From assembly GCA_937959285.1 (NCBI GenBank), contig CALGAR010000116.1, positions 1 to 11,186 of the forward strand: a stretch of DNA of 11,186 bases. Reading direction: 5' to 3'. This DNA comes from an uncultured Bryobacterales bacterium (lineage in GTDB: Bacteria > Acidobacteriota > Terriglobia > Bryobacterales > Bryobacteraceae). Made by a program: the position numbers and the translations under genes. The notes beneath the pieces were generated by a model that saw only the letters and a program-made list of their open reading frames with translations, did no database searches and had not been told where the DNA came from. Below, piece after piece: positions 5,143 to 11,186 of the stretch (its first letter is position 1; each line of letters opens with the position of its first letter).

Positions 5143-7355
5143 CGCGGGCTGACGCGGAGTTCCTCCTCCAGTTTGACTTTCTTGTACTGGAGAGGGAAGC
5201 TCTTGCCGGAGTAGTAGGCCTTCCATTGATCCCGGTAGTGGGATGACAGGATGTGGCCGGACTGCCCGATGGTGATGTTCTGGAGAGAGCGATCCCAATC
5301 TGCCAGGTCAGCGACAAACCGCATCGAAGGGCCGAGGCGCTGCGTGGTCTGTTTTACCGTCGTGGCGGATCCGCTCATTGGTACGCGTCCGATGCTGAAA
5401 TAGGAGCCGATCCATGGGAGCCTGGAAATGACGGGATGCGCAAGAGTCACCGTGTTGAGCCGGCCGTAGTCCCACTTCGCGATCCGTGGACCCTGCATCC
5501 TCTTGCCCTCGTCGACAGCGTCGGCAAACGACGAGAGCAGAAAAGCGTCATAGTCCTCGAACCAGTCTTTCGGCTTCTCTCGCAGCAGCTTTTCGACGAC
5601 TGCCGGCGCCGCCTGGAATCCGTAGGCCAGTCCCTTTCCAGGCGCCGCCTTCTCTGCGACATCCCGAAGCAGATGCTGGTAGAAGAGGGTCGCAACGACA
5701 GGGGCAGCAGTTCCCTTCTCCATCTGACCGTTCCAGTTCCTTAGAAGCTCAATGGCTTCTTCGAGCGATGGGTCTTTCGACTTGTGGCGGTCCCACGCTG
5801 CCACAACCTGCTTCGCCAGGAAGTGAGAGAGCGGAGAATAGACATCCTTTTGGACTGCAAGCATCTCTTCGGGCGTCCACTTTTGACGGCTGCGCAGCAG
5901 CGCGTAAATCTGGCGGTAGCGATGAGGGGATGCAAAGGTACCGCTCACGCGATAGGGGTAGTTTTCGGGGAACGGGTTCTGGTTTGCCGTGACGAGGATT
6001 CCGGAAGCCGGATTGTAGATGGACGGCAGTTCGTCGAATGGAATCCAGCCGTCCCATTCGGCTTCGCCGGAACTCCCGTCCACGGGTAAGTTACCGTCGA
6101 AGTTCCTTCGTATGGGAAGCTTGCCGGTAGCCTGATAGCCAACATTGCCGTCGACGTCCGCATAGATGAAATTCTGCCCCGGTCCGGGGAAGCGGCGGAG
6201 TGCGTTGCGAAACTCCTCCCAATTGCGGGCGCGGTTGATATCTGCAAATGGAAACTCGAACCCGTTCGGTTCGGCGGCCGCCCATCGGAGCGAATAGTAC
6301 TGGTTGTTCTCATTCAGAAAAATGGGACCGTGACGAGTCACCCAGACGGCTGCTTCCACCGGGCGCTGACCCTTGACGGCAATCCACTCGCGCTCAAGCC
6401 GCGCCTGCTCCCATCGATTGCGATAGAGGTACCGTCCCGTCTGCGGATCGAACTTCTCCAGGTACAGGTCTTGAACGTCAAACTGCAAATTGGTGACGCC
6501 CCATGCAATCCGCTCATTGTGGCCGATGATGACGAACGGAAGTCCGGGCAGCGCTACGCCTGCGACATTCAGTCCCGGCGCCTGCAAGTGGACCTGGTGC
6601 CAGGTGGCGGGCAGCGAGAACTGGAGGTGAGGATCGTTGGCCAGAATCGGACTTCCGGTGGCTGTATGCTTTCCGGAAATTGCCCAGGCATTCGAGCCCG
6701 GCTGGACTGCGTCGCCGGTTGCCGTCGGAAACAGGAAGCTCACCTTCGCGGGGTCTCCTGCCATCAGCATCGCGGCGTGCCCGGCGTCGGCGCGCCAGCT
6801 TGTCGTCAGCTCCCGGTACATCTGCAGTCCTACAAGCATGGAATCCACGACAGTCCATGGCCGGGGTTCGTAGGACAGCAGGTGAAACTCAAGGGGGAGA
6901 CGGTCGCGGTAAGTCTCCAGGTAGAAGTTCACGCCGCGGGCATAGGCCGCAAGCAGCGCTCGATCCCCCTGCGGCAGCGTTCGGTATTGCTGTTCTGCAA
7001 TACGCCGCATACGGAGCTTTCGAGCTTCCCGGTCCGCTTCGAGCATCCCTGGTCCCACGATTTCGGCCAGCTCGCCCGCTGCGAGGCGGCGCAGCGCATC
7101 CATCTGCCACATCCGATCCTGCGCGGTCGCAAAGCCTTGGAGGAATGCGGCGTCTTCCAGGCTGTCGGCCGAGATATGGACAACGCCGAGGCGGTCCCGG
7201 CCAATGCGGCCTTCGCTGCTGATGGGAGCTTTGATGCGGCCGGACGTCTGGGGTAGCGGCCGCCACGCAAACCAATATCCGGCAGCCAGCAAAGCAATCG
7301 CAGCGATCCCAATCAGAACGTTGAGAACGCGTAAAACCTTGGTCAGGGACACCAT
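5139..7355 (-). CDS. penicillin acylase family protein (Ntn-hydrolase amidase)
   Basis: A 738-residue member of the penicillin G acylase / AHL acylase family, which cleaves side-chain amides. It is made as a precursor that cuts itself to give alpha and beta chains. An N-terminal hydrophobic helix at about residues 13-31 would act as signal or anchor, so it probably works in the periplasm. Alpha-chain signatures are the R-D-x-x-G-V-x-H-I-x-A block (53-63) and the AQDRMWQMDALRR block (78-90). The autocleavage site and nucleophile are G220|S221 in PGSNAWAISG, followed by the typical GSPILANDPHL (234-244). N458 in VTANQNP sits 237 residues after S221, matching the oxyanion-hole asparagine of the family. 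All key residues are intact, so an active enzyme is expected. Substrate (beta-lactam side chain, acyl-homoserine lactone, N-acyl amino acid) cannot be told. The ATG at 7355 has no clear Shine-Dalgarno. It overlaps the converging glycosyltransferase gene by four bases. Confidence 0.93.
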   Translation of the reverse strand: MVSLTKVLRVLNVLIGIAAIALLAAGYWFAWRPLPQTSGRIKAPISSEGRIGRDRLGVVHISADSLEDAAFLQGFATAQDRMWQMDALRRLAAGELAEIVGPGMLEADREARKLRMRRIAEQQYRTLPQGDRALLAAYARGVNFYLETYRDRLPLEFHLLSYEPRPWTVVDSMLVGLQMYRELTTSWRADAGHAAMLMAGDPAKVSFLFPTATGDAVQPGSNAWAISGKHTATGSPILANDPHLQFSLPATWHQVHLQAPGLNVAGVALPGLPFVIIGHNERIAWGVTNLQFDVQDLYLEKFDPQTGRYLYRNRWEQARLEREWIAVKGQRPVEAAVWVTRHGPIFLNENNQYYSLRWAAAEPNGFEFPFADINRARNWEEFRNALRRFPGPGQNFIYADVDGNVGYQATGKLPIRRNFDGNLPVDGSSGEAEWDGWIPFDELPSIYNPASGILVTANQNPFPENYPYRVSGTFASPHRYRQIYALLRSRQKWTPEEMLAVQKDVYSPLSHFLAKQVVAAWDRHKSKDPSLEEAIELLRNWNGQMEKGTAAPVVATLFYQHLLRDVAEKAAPGKGLAYGFQAAPAVVEKLLREKPKDWFEDYDAFLLSSFADAVDEGKRMQGPRIAKWDYGRLNTVTLAHPVISRLPWIGSYFSIGRVPMSGSATTVKQTTQRLGPSMRFVADLADWDRSLQNITIGQSGHILSSHYRDQWKAYYSGKSFPLQYKKVKLEEELRVSPR

Positions 7356-7424
7356 ACTCAGTGTATCGCCGTGCCCGTCTGAAATCCGCTATGGTGTAGG
7401 AGGCTAGTACTTTACGCTCCCCGT
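7356..7424. promoter_or_regulatory. short divergent promoter region
   Basis: Only 69 bases separate the divergent acylase and CNNM genes, so both promoters should lie here or reach into the coding ends. I see TATGGT (7390-7395) as a weak -10-like match on the plus strand but no matching -35, so individual promoters are not assigned. Confidence 0.4.
7398..7403 (+). promoter_or_regulatory. perfect Shine-Dalgarno sequence, unusually far from its start codon
   Basis: AGGAGG ends 21 bases before the only plausible ATG (7425) of the CNNM gene. No ATG, GTG or TTG lies at normal spacing after it in the right frame. GGAG (7399-7402) can pair with CTCC (7417-7420), which would fold the intervening bases. 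Whether it is used for initiation is uncertain. Confidence 0.35.
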
Positions 7425-8768
7425 ATGGACCATTTCGGATACCGCTTGCTATTGATGGTGCTGATCATCGCTGGCAACGCCTTCTTTGCGGCGGCGGAAG
7501 TCGCGCTTCTCTCGGTAAGACAGTCAAGGCTGAAGACGATGGCTGAGGAGGGGGTTGTTGGCGCGAACGCAGCCCTGAACCTTCTCGCGAATCCCGAACG
7601 CCTGCTTTCCGTTGTCCAAGTGGGCGTGACCCTGGCCAGTTTAGGCCTCGGATGGGCTGGAGAGGACGCTCTCTACACAGTGCTCGTTACGTTGCTCCAG
7701 CCCTTGGAGACGCCGGTCACCCAAGCCGTCCTGCACGGCATCTCTTTCGTTTTCGCCTTCCTGCTCATGACGTACGCACACGTCGTGATGGGGGAGGTGG
7801 TCCCGAAGAACATCGCGATCGACAGCGCCGACCGTCTCGCTGTCATCGTCGCCCCTGCTCTCCTGTTGTTCTACAAAATCTGTGAGCCATTCGTTTTCGT
7901 AATTGAGCGATCCGCCTCCGCCATATCGCGCGCGCTGGGTGTGGAAGGGAGGGCAGGTGCCGGAGGGCATTCCGCCGAAGAGCTGAAGTACATCATTGCT
8001 TCGAGCCGCATTGAAGGACACCTGATTGAACCCATCGAGGATGCGCTCGGGAGATTGATTGATCTGCAGGGCATCTCCACGCGGCAGATCATGGTGCCGC
8101 GCAACGACATCGTGTCGCTGGAAGTCAATTCGTCTCTGGATGCGGTGCTCCGCACCATGACGGATACCCAGTATTCGCGCGTGCCGGTATACGAGGGCAA
8201 GCCCGAGAACATCATCGGGTTCATTCACTACAAGGATCTGCTGCCGGTGTGGGAAGAACGGCGCCGGTCCAACGAACGCCGGCGTCCCGTACCGCAATTT
8301 CAACTGAGAAAACTCATTCACAAGCCCCTCGTTGTGCCCGAATCAAAGCCAGCAAGTCAGTTGATCGACGATTTCCGGAAGAGCCACAAACATCTGGCGC
8401 TTGTGGTCGACGAGTTCGGCACGATCGTCGGTCTGGTGACATTCGAAGACGTCCTGGAGCAAGTCTTTGGCGAGATCGAGGATGAATATGACGTCCGGCG
8501 TCCCCTTCCCGCCCGCGAAGCCGAGGTGCTGGAACTGGAGGGCTCAACCAGCATCCAGGACCTGAAAACGCAGTATGGCATCGAGCTTCCCACAGAAGCC
8601 GGCTTCGAAACGCTCGCGGGGTTCCTGCTGTTCCGGCTCGGCTACATTCCGGTTGCCGGAGAATCCGTGCAAGAAGGAGATCTCCGCTTCATCATTCTAG
8701 AGATGGACCGCAACCGGATTGCCCGCGTGAGGATCGAACGGCTCCAAATACCGAAGCTGACCGAATGA
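7425..8768 (+). CDS. CNNM/CorC-HlyC family membrane protein with CBS pair
   Basis: A 447-residue protein with the full architecture of bacterial CNNM-type (hemolysin C-like) transporters, implicated in Mg2+/Co2+ efflux or homeostasis. The transmembrane CNNM (DUF21) domain covers about residues 5-190. It includes NAFFAAAEVALLSVR (18-32), the membrane-embedded GWAGED region and GEVVPK (123-128), both typical of the fold. A CBS pair follows at about 220-280 and 295-355 (MVPRNDI; VVDEFGTIVGLVTFEDVLE), usually an adenine-nucleotide sensor. The CorC_HlyC C-terminal domain covers about 365-445. Length is normal and nothing is truncated. Despite the 'hemolysin' label in databases, haemolysis is not expected. 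Translation from ATG 7425 is the best supported start because residue 1 precedes the first TM segment by the usual few residues. Confidence 0.93.
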   Translation: MDHFGYRLLLMVLIIAGNAFFAAAEVALLSVRQSRLKTMAEEGVVGANAALNLLANPERLLSVVQVGVTLASLGLGWAGEDALYTVLVTLLQPLETPVTQAVLHGISFVFAFLLMTYAHVVMGEVVPKNIAIDSADRLAVIVAPALLLFYKICEPFVFVIERSASAISRALGVEGRAGAGGHSAEELKYIIASSRIEGHLIEPIEDALGRLIDLQGISTRQIMVPRNDIVSLEVNSSLDAVLRTMTDTQYSRVPVYEGKPENIIGFIHYKDLLPVWEERRRSNERRRPVPQFQLRKLIHKPLVVPESKPASQLIDDFRKSHKHLALVVDEFGTIVGLVTFEDVLEQVFGEIEDEYDVRRPLPAREAEVLELEGSTSIQDLKTQYGIELPTEAGFETLAGFLLFRLGYIPVAGESVQEGDLRFIILEMDRNRIARVRIERLQIPKLTE

Positions 8769-8889
8769 CGTTCTGGCGCCTCCTGGCGGCACGGCAAGAG
8801 GTGTAGCATCTGTGTGGCTGGGCTAATCCAACATCTGGGGTGCTGTCAGGAGCTAGCCCCATACCTGTGTGTCATCAGGAGGACCACCG
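8769..8889. other. intergenic region upstream of dps-like gene
   Basis: These 121 bases hold the leader of the Dps gene. TGGGG (8836-8840) can pair with CCCCA (8857-8861), and GGGCTA (8820-8825) with TAGCCC (8854-8859). The two pairings compete for the same 3' arm just upstream of the ribosome binding site. CGCC-TCCT-GGCG (8778-8789) is a weak hairpin ten bases after the CNNM stop, without a T-tract. No clear -35/-10 pair, Fur-like or OxyR-like site is recognised. Confidence 0.45.
8877..8883 (+). promoter_or_regulatory. ribosome binding site that fixes the dps start
   Basis: AGGAGGA lies six bases before ATG 8890. The upstream in-frame GTG (8869) would place this perfect ribosome binding site inside the coding region and has no site of its own, so ATG 8890 is chosen. 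Confidence 0.9.
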
Positions 8890-9381
8890 ATGATCGTTAC
8901 CAGCCGACGCCCGAATCAGGGGCTTACCGAGGATCAGCAGGAATCGGTTGTACAGATGCTAAACCGGCTGCTGTCCGACGAATTTCTTCTTTACACAAAG
9001 ACGCGCAATTACCATTGGAATGTAGTCGGCCCCCGCTTCCATTCGCTGCACGAGATGTTCGAAGAACAATACGAAGAGCTCGAGGAGTTCATCGACGAAA
9101 TTGCGGAGCGTGCGCGAATGAACGGCGGCCGGTCCTACGGAACGCTTGGGGAATTCCTGCGCGAGACCCGTCTGCACGAGCAGCCTGGCGACGTCCCGGA
9201 CGCCGACCGCATGGTCGAGAACCTGCTGAACGATCACGAAACCGTGATCCGGCAAATGCGCGCCGATATCAAGCGCTGCGACGAGGAGCTGAATTCCGTC
9301 GATACGTCCAACTTTCTTACCGACCTTCTCGAAAAGCACCAGAAAATGGCGTGGATGCTCCGCTCGACGCTTGAGCACTAA
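8890..9381 (+). CDS. dps: Dps-family ferritin-like protein (DNA starvation/oxidative protection)
   Basis: A 163-residue protein of the Dps family. Members form 12-subunit shells that oxidise Fe2+ with hydrogen peroxide and store the iron, protecting DNA in stationary phase. The inter-subunit ferroxidase ligands are visible: H42 in NYHWNV, H54 and E58 in HSLHEMFEE, and D69 and E73 in FIDEIAER. They match H51, H63, D67, D78 and E82 of E. coli Dps by spacing. Length is normal. The N-terminal tail is short with only two adjacent arginines and no lysine-rich stretch, so direct DNA binding like that of E. coli Dps is doubtful. It appears monocistronic: 121 bases after the CNNM gene and facing folK. 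Peroxide or stationary-phase induction is usual for the family but no operator is recognised here. Confidence 0.92.
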   Translation: MIVTSRRPNQGLTEDQQESVVQMLNRLLSDEFLLYTKTRNYHWNVVGPRFHSLHEMFEEQYEELEEFIDEIAERARMNGGRSYGTLGEFLRETRLHEQPGDVPDADRMVENLLNDHETVIRQMRADIKRCDEELNSVDTSNFLTDLLEKHQKMAWMLRSTLEH

Positions 9382-9390
9382 CGTCACGCG

Positions 9391-9421
9391 GCCCGGGCAG
9401 AGCCGGCTTTGCCGCCCGGGC
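9391..9421. terminator. GC-rich hairpin between convergent dps and folK
   Basis: Two copies of the self-complementary GCCCGGGC (9391-9398 and 9414-9421) flank an inner hairpin in which GGCAGAGCC pairs with GGCTTTGCC (9396-9413). The element fills most of the 51-base gap between the convergent genes and could end transcription in both directions. Neither strand has a following T-tract, so classical intrinsic termination is not clear. Confidence 0.45.
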
Positions 9422-9432
9422 TGCCGGACGCT

Positions 9433-9936
9433 TCATGCCCCGGGCAGCGCCGGCCGAAAAGCGGACTTTCGCACCGCCTGGTCTTTCGTGCCTTCCAGGA
9501 GTTCCCGCATTGACTTGCGAAAGACCGGATGCCGCAACTCCGGCGCGATCTCCGCAAGCGGCTCCAGGACGAAGCGTCTCTGATGCAAGCGCGGATGCGG
9601 AATAACCAGTCTCGGCGCATCCACGATAAAGCGGCCGAACAGCAGGATATCGATGTCGATTGTACGCGGCCCCTTGGGGATCCTGCGCGAACGCCCCAGC
9701 TCCGTCTCGATGGCCTGGATTCGGGAAAGTAGCTGCATCGGAAAGAGCTCCGTCGAAGCCTCCAGGACGAGATTCAGGAACCAGGGCTGGTCCGGAAAGT
9801 CCTGCGGTTCGGTTTCATAGACGGAAGAAATCCGCAGGACACACACGCGAGCCTGCGAGAGCCGGTCGATCGCTTCCTGAAGGTAGGCTTCGCGGTTGCC
9901 TTGATTGGAGCCGAGCGAGAGATAGATCGTTTTCAC
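9433..9936 (-). CDS. folK: 2-amino-4-hydroxy-6-hydroxymethyldihydropteridine pyrophosphokinase
   Basis: A 167-residue HPPK, which moves pyrophosphate from ATP to 6-hydroxymethyl-7,8-dihydropterin, the step before dihydropteroate synthase in folate synthesis. It acts in the cytoplasm. The family signatures are all present: LGSNQGNR near the N-terminus (8-15), SSVYETEP (37-44), QPWFLNLV, the catalytic segment around GRSRRIPKGPRTIDIDILLFG with the Mg2+-binding aspartates in DIDI, and PHPRLHQRRFVLEPLAEIAPE after it. The start is GTG (9934-9936), sharing its first base with the ruvB stop as TAGTG, so it is translated by coupling. No ribosome binding site is needed or seen. It is the last gene of a ruvA-ruvB-folK unit. 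No other folate genes are visible here. Confidence 0.95.
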   Translation of the reverse strand: MKTIYLSLGSNQGNREAYLQEAIDRLSQARVCVLRISSVYETEPQDFPDQPWFLNLVLEASTELFPMQLLSRIQAIETELGRSRRIPKGPRTIDIDILLFGRFIVDAPRLVIPHPRLHQRRFVLEPLAEIAPELRHPVFRKSMRELLEGTKDQAVRKSAFRPALPGA

Positions 9937-10967
9937 TAGAACAAAGTCGTCTGGGCGCTCGCGGGGCCGCTCTTAGGACGGATGCCGAAATATTCGAACG
10001 CTCCAGGCATGGCTACGCGCCCGCGTGGCGTACGATCGATGAAACCGAGCTGCATGAGATACGGTTCGTAGACTTCCTCGATTGTGGCCGGCTCTTCGTC
10101 GATGGAGGCAGCGATTGTGTTGATGCCCACAGGTCCTCCTCCGTACTTTTCGAGGATCGTGCGCATAATCTTTTGATCGATCTCGTCCAGGCCGTAACGA
10201 TCCACTTCCAGCAGATCCAGCGCCGTTCGCGCTACTGGCTCGTCGATGTGGCCTTGGGCGCGAACCTGGGCGTAATCCCGGACGCGCCGGAGCAGACGAT
10301 TGGCGATGCGTGGAGTTCCGCGGCTGCGGCGCGCGATCTCCGCCGCCCCGGCTCGGTCGATGGAGACGCCGAGCAGTGCAGCAGAACGTTCGACAATCTT
10401 CGTCAACTCCTGCTCGTTATAATGATTCAGCCGGAGAACCAACCCAAAGCGTCCGCGAAGGGGGGCGCTGACCAGGCCCTGTCTCGTGGTCGCTCCGATC
10501 GCGGTGAAGCGCGGCAGCGGCAGTGAGTGCGTTCTCGCGCCCACGCCGGCTCCTACGAGAATGTCCACCCGGAAGTCCTCCAGCGCCGAATACAGCATTT
10601 CTTCGACGTCGGGCATCAGGCGATGAATCTCGTCGATAAAGAATACTTGCCGGGCGCGGATATTGCTGAGGATTCCGGTAAGGTCGAGCTTCTTCTGCAG
10701 AATCGGCCCTGACGTTTGGTCGAAAGGGACACCCAGTTCGGCGGCAATGATGGTAGCCAGGGTAGTCTTCCCCAGGCCGGGCGGGCCATAGAGCAGCACA
10801 TGATCCATCGCCTCGCCCCTCCGGCGCGCTGCCTCGATTGCAATCGCCAGGTTCTCCTTCAGCTTCGTCTGCCCGGTAAAGTCATCAAGCAGGCGAGGCC
10901 GAAGGCTCGCTTCGAATTGGACATCTTCCTCCTGCTGCGACGAGGAGACGATACCGTTCTTCGGCAT
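9936..10967 (-). CDS. ruvB: Holliday junction branch migration ATPase RuvB
   Basis: A 343-residue AAA+ motor. As hexameric rings it pumps DNA through the RuvA-bound Holliday junction during recombinational repair. Motifs in order: RPRLLDDFTGQ near residues 23-33, Walker A GPPGLGKT (61-68), Walker B FFIDEIH (109-115), sensor 1 GATT (158-161), the arginine-finger region APLRGRFG (168-175), sensor 2 in GTPRIANRLLRRVRDYA (from about 217), and the C-terminal winged-helix domain with KYGGGPVGINTIAAS and TPRGR. Length is typical. The ATG at 10967 lies 12 bases after the ruvA stop with a weak GAAAG-type site. The stop overlaps the folK start by one base. Confidence 0.98.
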   Translation of the reverse strand: MPKNGIVSSSQQEEDVQFEASLRPRLLDDFTGQTKLKENLAIAIEAARRRGEAMDHVLLYGPPGLGKTTLATIIAAELGVPFDQTSGPILQKKLDLTGILSNIRARQVFFIDEIHRLMPDVEEMLYSALEDFRVDILVGAGVGARTHSLPLPRFTAIGATTRQGLVSAPLRGRFGLVLRLNHYNEQELTKIVERSAALLGVSIDRAGAAEIARRSRGTPRIANRLLRRVRDYAQVRAQGHIDEPVARTALDLLEVDRYGLDEIDQKIMRTILEKYGGGPVGINTIAASIDEEPATIEEVYEPYLMQLGFIDRTPRGRVAMPGAFEYFGIRPKSGPASAQTTLF

Positions 10968-10979
10968 GTATCTTTCAGA

Positions 10980-11186
10980 TTAACGCACCAGTTCCAGGGA
11001 GCGGCGGAACAGCGGCTCGAACTCTTCCGGGGTTCCCGCAGCCCTTGCCTTTCGCACAGCCGCGTCGGCTGCTGCGCGCTGGCATCCCAGATTGACCAGG
11101 GCGGACACGACGTCCTGTTCCACTGCTGAGAGCGCTGTCGCTGCCGGCTGTGCCGCTGCCGCCGCCGCTCCGGCCGAAGAGAAGAC
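10980..11186 (-). CDS. ruvA: Holliday junction DNA-binding protein RuvA, C-terminal part (partial)
   Basis: An open frame on the minus strand runs in from the right edge to a TAA at 10980-10982, giving 68 residues. It starts in an Ala-rich flexible linker (residues such as SSAGAAAAAAQPAATALS). It then shows the RuvA domain III pattern: DVVSALVNLGCQRAAADAAV followed by a helix ending SLELVR. Domain III is the flexible C-terminal three-helix domain that contacts RuvB and regulates its motor. Position directly before ruvB with a 12-base gap is the normal ruvAB arrangement. The N-terminal OB-fold and helix-hairpin-helix domains lie outside the window. Confidence 0.9.
   Translation of the reverse strand, partial: VFSSAGAAAAAAQPAATALSAVEQDVVSALVNLGCQRAAADAAVRKARAAGTPEEFEPLFRRSLELVR

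Noticed and set aside
6330..7256. Open frame of 308 codons on the plus strand
   Set aside because: It lies wholly antisense to the acylase gene, whose conserved motifs are all in the other frame. Its own translation has no recognisable domain. Long shadow frames are common in GC-rich DNA.
8869..8889. Seven-codon upstream extension of the Dps protein from a GTG at 8869
   Set aside because: It would bury the perfect AGGAGGA inside the coding region. ATG 8890 has ideal spacing, and the added residues (SSGGPP) are translation of the ribosome binding site.
9660..10526. Open frame of 288 codons on the plus strand
   Set aside because: It is antisense to folK and ruvB, both certain by motif, and its composition (Arg/Ala/Pro/Gln-rich, low complexity) is typical of a shadow frame.
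1..11186. CRISPR array, tRNA, insertion sequence or prophage remnant
   Set aside because: Looked for spaced direct repeats, tRNA-like arms, transposase or integrase motifs and terminal inverted repeats. None was found, and nearly all of the window is accounted for by intact genes of uniform base composition by eye.

Overview
The window looks like ordinary chromosome from a GC-rich, Gram-negative-type bacterium. By eye G+C is a little under 60%, not computed. My best guess at lineage is Acidobacteriota. This is inference from the mix of a CslA-like glycosyltransferase, a membrane-anchored penicillin-acylase homologue, ABC-2 exporter genes and a lineage-style secreted repeat protein. No marker gene settles it. 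I see no tRNA, rRNA, CRISPR array, transposase, integrase or attachment site, and nothing marks a transferred island.

Layout, left to right. Positions 1-1814 (+) hold the tail of an unknown gene, then an ABC exporter ATPase and its ABC-2 membrane subunit, all joined by ATGA stop/start overlaps. Positions 1820-3262 (-) hold a two-gene unit: a secreted protein made of three copies of one roughly 91-residue domain, followed by a small four-helix membrane protein. A 263-base region with nested inverted repeats (3263-3525) separates this unit from a divergent CslA/cellulose-synthase-like GT2 enzyme (3526-5142, +). That gene meets a penicillin-acylase family hydrolase (5139-7355, -) tail to tail, and both stop codons lie in the same CTAG. 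A 69-base divergent gap leads to a CNNM/CorC-type membrane protein (7425-8768, +), then a Dps ferritin-like protein (8890-9381, +). A GC-rich hairpin cluster separates dps from a convergent operon read leftward as ruvA (partial, runs off the right edge), ruvB and folK.

How the genes relate. Envelope work dominates the left two thirds: export, surface polysaccharide synthesis, a periplasmic amidase-type hydrolase, ion/Mg2+ homeostasis and a secreted repeat protein. The right end is housekeeping: Holliday-junction branch migration (RuvAB), folate synthesis (FolK) and stationary-phase iron/DNA protection (Dps). The mixed strands and short gaps suggest several small independent transcription units and no single pathway cluster.

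The least explained item is the triplicated-domain secreted protein at 2234-3262 with its membrane-protein partner. I do not recognise its domain as a named family. I found no convincing evidence of a wholly new multi-gene system such as a defence system, retron or cassette.
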